DNA from: an uncultured Clostridiaceae bacterium
Lineage (GTDB): Bacteria > Bacillota > Clostridia > Lachnospirales > Lachnospiraceae
Length of the DNA stretch: 7,441 nucleotides
Direction of reading: 5' to 3'
Assembly (NCBI GenBank): GCA_949841235.1
Contig: CATKZA010000077.1
Coordinates: 1-7,441, forward strand
The position numbers and the translations under genes were made by a program. Positions 5,918 to 7,441 of this stretch are shown here, in pieces (the stretch's first letter is position 1; each line of letters starts with the position of its first letter). The notes below the pieces were generated by a model. It did not search any database, was not told the origin of the DNA, and worked only from the letters and a program-made list of their open reading frames with translations.

Positions 5918-7441
5918 TCAGCAGATTTCCGCCCCTGACGGCATCTCCTTCTCCGGTGCCACCAGTGCCAGATTGCCATCTGCGTCCTCTGCGCACAGAA
6001 GCATTCCCTCTGACAGCACTCCCGCCAGTTTGGCCGGCTTGAGGTTGACCAGCACCATGACTTTCTTGCCCACCATCTCCTCAGCAGAATAATGCTGCTT
6101 GATGCCGGAGACGATCTGCTTCACCTGGCTTCCGATCTTCACCTGGGAACACAATAGTTTCTTGGACTTCTTCACCTCCTCGCAGGCGATGATCTCTCCC
6201 ACCTGGAACTGCATCTTCATAAAGTCATCAAAGGTGATTTCCGGCTTCGCCTCTATATCAATCACCTCTTCTTCCACTTCCCCAGACTCTGCCTTTGCTT
6301 CCGCAATCTGCTTCTGCTTAATCTCCTCCGCCTTCGCCAATACCTCCTTGGCATCCATCCTCATAAAAAGAATCTCCGGTTTTTCTGTCACCTTCGTGCC
6401 GGAAGGCAGTTTTCCGAAAGAATCCATTTCATCACTGCCACGTTTTGCAGCATGGAGCTGTGCCAGAATCTTCTCTGTAGTATCCGGCATAAAAGCCTCC
6501 AATAGGCTGGCGCCAATCGTGATGCTCTCCGCCAAATTATACAATACGGTAGAAAGTCGGTCTCTCTTGGCCTCATCCTTCCCCAGAATCCAAGGCTCTG
6601 TCTCATCAACATATTTATTGCAACGCTTGAAAAGGACGAACAATTTCGTAATGGCATCCGCCACTCTCAGTTGATCCATTTTCTCCGTCACCTTCTTAGG
6701 CGTCTCCAAAACCAATGCCTTTAAACTTTGGTCAATCGCATTATCCTCTTCGCTATTTGCATCGGAACGATCCTCCAGCACGCCGCCCAAATATTTATTA
6801 GTCATGGAAATGGTGCGGTTCACCAGATTGCCCAGCACATTGGCAAGGTCAGAATTTACACGGTCTGTAACCAATTCCCAACTCACCACGCCATCATTTT
6901 CAAAGGGCATCTCGTGCAGTACAAAATACCGCACCGCATCCACGCCAAACATATCCGCCAAATCATCGGCATAAATCACATTTCCCTTGGACTTGCTCAT
7001 CTTGCCCTCACCCTGTAAATTCAGCCAGGGATGCCCGAATATCTGCTTGGGCAGAGGCAAATCCAGCGCCATCAGCATAATGGGCCAGTAAATGGTGTGG
7101 AAGCGAAGGATGTCCTTTCCTATCAAGTGCAAATCTGCGGGCCAAAACTTCTCATAAAGGTTCTCCCCATCCTCCAGCGCATAATTTCCATCCAAATCAA
7201 ATCCCAGCCCTGTAATATAGTTGCTCAGCGCATCAATCCACACGTATACCACATGCCCCGGATCGAAATCCACGGGAATGCCCCACTGGAAGGAAGTGCG
7301 GGAAACGCACAGATCCTGCAATCCCGGAAGGAGGAAATTGTTCATCATCTCATTCTTGCGGGATTCCGGCTGGATAAACTCCGGGTGGGTGTTGATATGC
7401 TCAATCAGCCTGTCAGCGTACTTGCTCAGTTTCAGGAAATA
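5918..7441 (-). CDS. metG: Methionyl-tRNA synthetase, C-terminal 507 residues (5' end outside window)
   Basis: Class I synthetase that charges tRNA-Met with methionine for translation. The frame is open to the window edge, so the N-terminal catalytic part with the HIGH motif lies outside; the ATG at 7348 is internal. Numbering from the first visible residue, the VWIDALSNYITG segment is at about 67-78. The KMSKS signature is at 147-151, followed by SKGN. The alpha-helical anticodon-binding domain runs to about 345 (LGNLVNRT, ETEPW). A Glu/Lys-rich linker covers about 363-400. A C-terminal Trbp111/EMAP-like tRNA-binding domain (about 402-507) contains FQVGEI, QIVSGI and LKPAKLAGVLSEGM. This fused domain favours dimerisation and tRNA binding and is the usual arrangement in Firmicutes. 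The stop is TGA at 5920-5918. Any T-box leader would lie beyond the window. Confidence 0.97.
   Translation of the reverse strand, partial: YFLKLSKYADRLIEHINTHPEFIQPESRKNEMMNNFLLPGLQDLCVSRTSFQWGIPVDFDPGHVVYVWIDALSNYITGLGFDLDGNYALEDGENLYEKFWPADLHLIGKDILRFHTIYWPIMLMALDLPLPKQIFGHPWLNLQGEGKMSKSKGNVIYADDLADMFGVDAVRYFVLHEMPFENDGVVSWELVTDRVNSDLANVLGNLVNRTISMTNKYLGGVLEDRSDANSEEDNAIDQSLKALVLETPKKVTEKMDQLRVADAITKLFVLFKRCNKYVDETEPWILGKDEAKRDRLSTVLYNLAESITIGASLLEAFMPDTTEKILAQLHAAKRGSDEMDSFGKLPSGTKVTEKPEILFMRMDAKEVLAKAEEIKQKQIAEAKAESGEVEEEVIDIEAKPEITFDDFMKMQFQVGEIIACEEVKKSKKLLCSQVKIGSQVKQIVSGIKQHYSAEEMVGKKVMVLVNLKPAKLAGVLSEGMLLCAEDADGNLALVAPEKEMPSGAEIC

Noticed and set aside
4996..6042. 348-residue plus-strand open frame antisense to the coiled-coil gene and running into metG
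   Set aside because: It is Leu/Phe-rich because it reads the complement of Lys/Glu coiled-coil codons, spans two real genes and their terminator and promoter, and has no ribosome site or family resemblance.

Overview
The window looks like chromosomal DNA from a low-to-mid G+C Firmicute, most likely a gut Lachnospiraceae (Clostridium cluster XIVa). The clues are strong GGAGG-type ribosome binding sites, hairpin-plus-U-run terminators, a Big_2-like/Pro-rich/LRR surface protein, an aldo/keto reductase with a C-terminal two-cluster ferredoxin domain, and a methionyl-tRNA synthetase with a fused C-terminal tRNA-binding domain. The genus assignment is inference; no rRNA gene or species marker is present.

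Layout. 1-1734 (+): 3' part of a large surface leucine-rich-repeat protein, followed by a terminator-like hairpin. 1945-2781 (+): complete endonuclease IV (nfo). 2786-3961 (-): aldo/keto reductase with two 4Fe-4S motifs, convergent with nfo and only 4 bp from it. 3962-4614: a 650-bp non-coding region. It holds a promoter for the reductase with three operator-like palindromes, a 151-bp MITE-like inverted-repeat element, an AT-rich stretch with a perfect DnaA-box match and a second promoter candidate, and two minus-strand intrinsic terminators flanking a stable stem-loop. 4615-5763 (-): an unrecognised, highly charged coiled-coil protein. 5918-7441 (-): metG, missing its N-terminal part beyond the window edge.

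How the parts relate. The genes do not form one pathway. metG and nfo are housekeeping genes; the reductase appears separately controlled through its operator cluster. The most notable signal is upstream of the coiled-coil gene. The metG terminator overlaps a sequence that exactly matches the Bacillus sigma-D/sigma-28 promoter consensus (TAAA-N16-GCCGATAT), so this unknown protein may belong to the flagellar/motility regulon rather than to a metG operon.

No CRISPR array, rRNA, tRNA, prophage or complete insertion sequence was seen.
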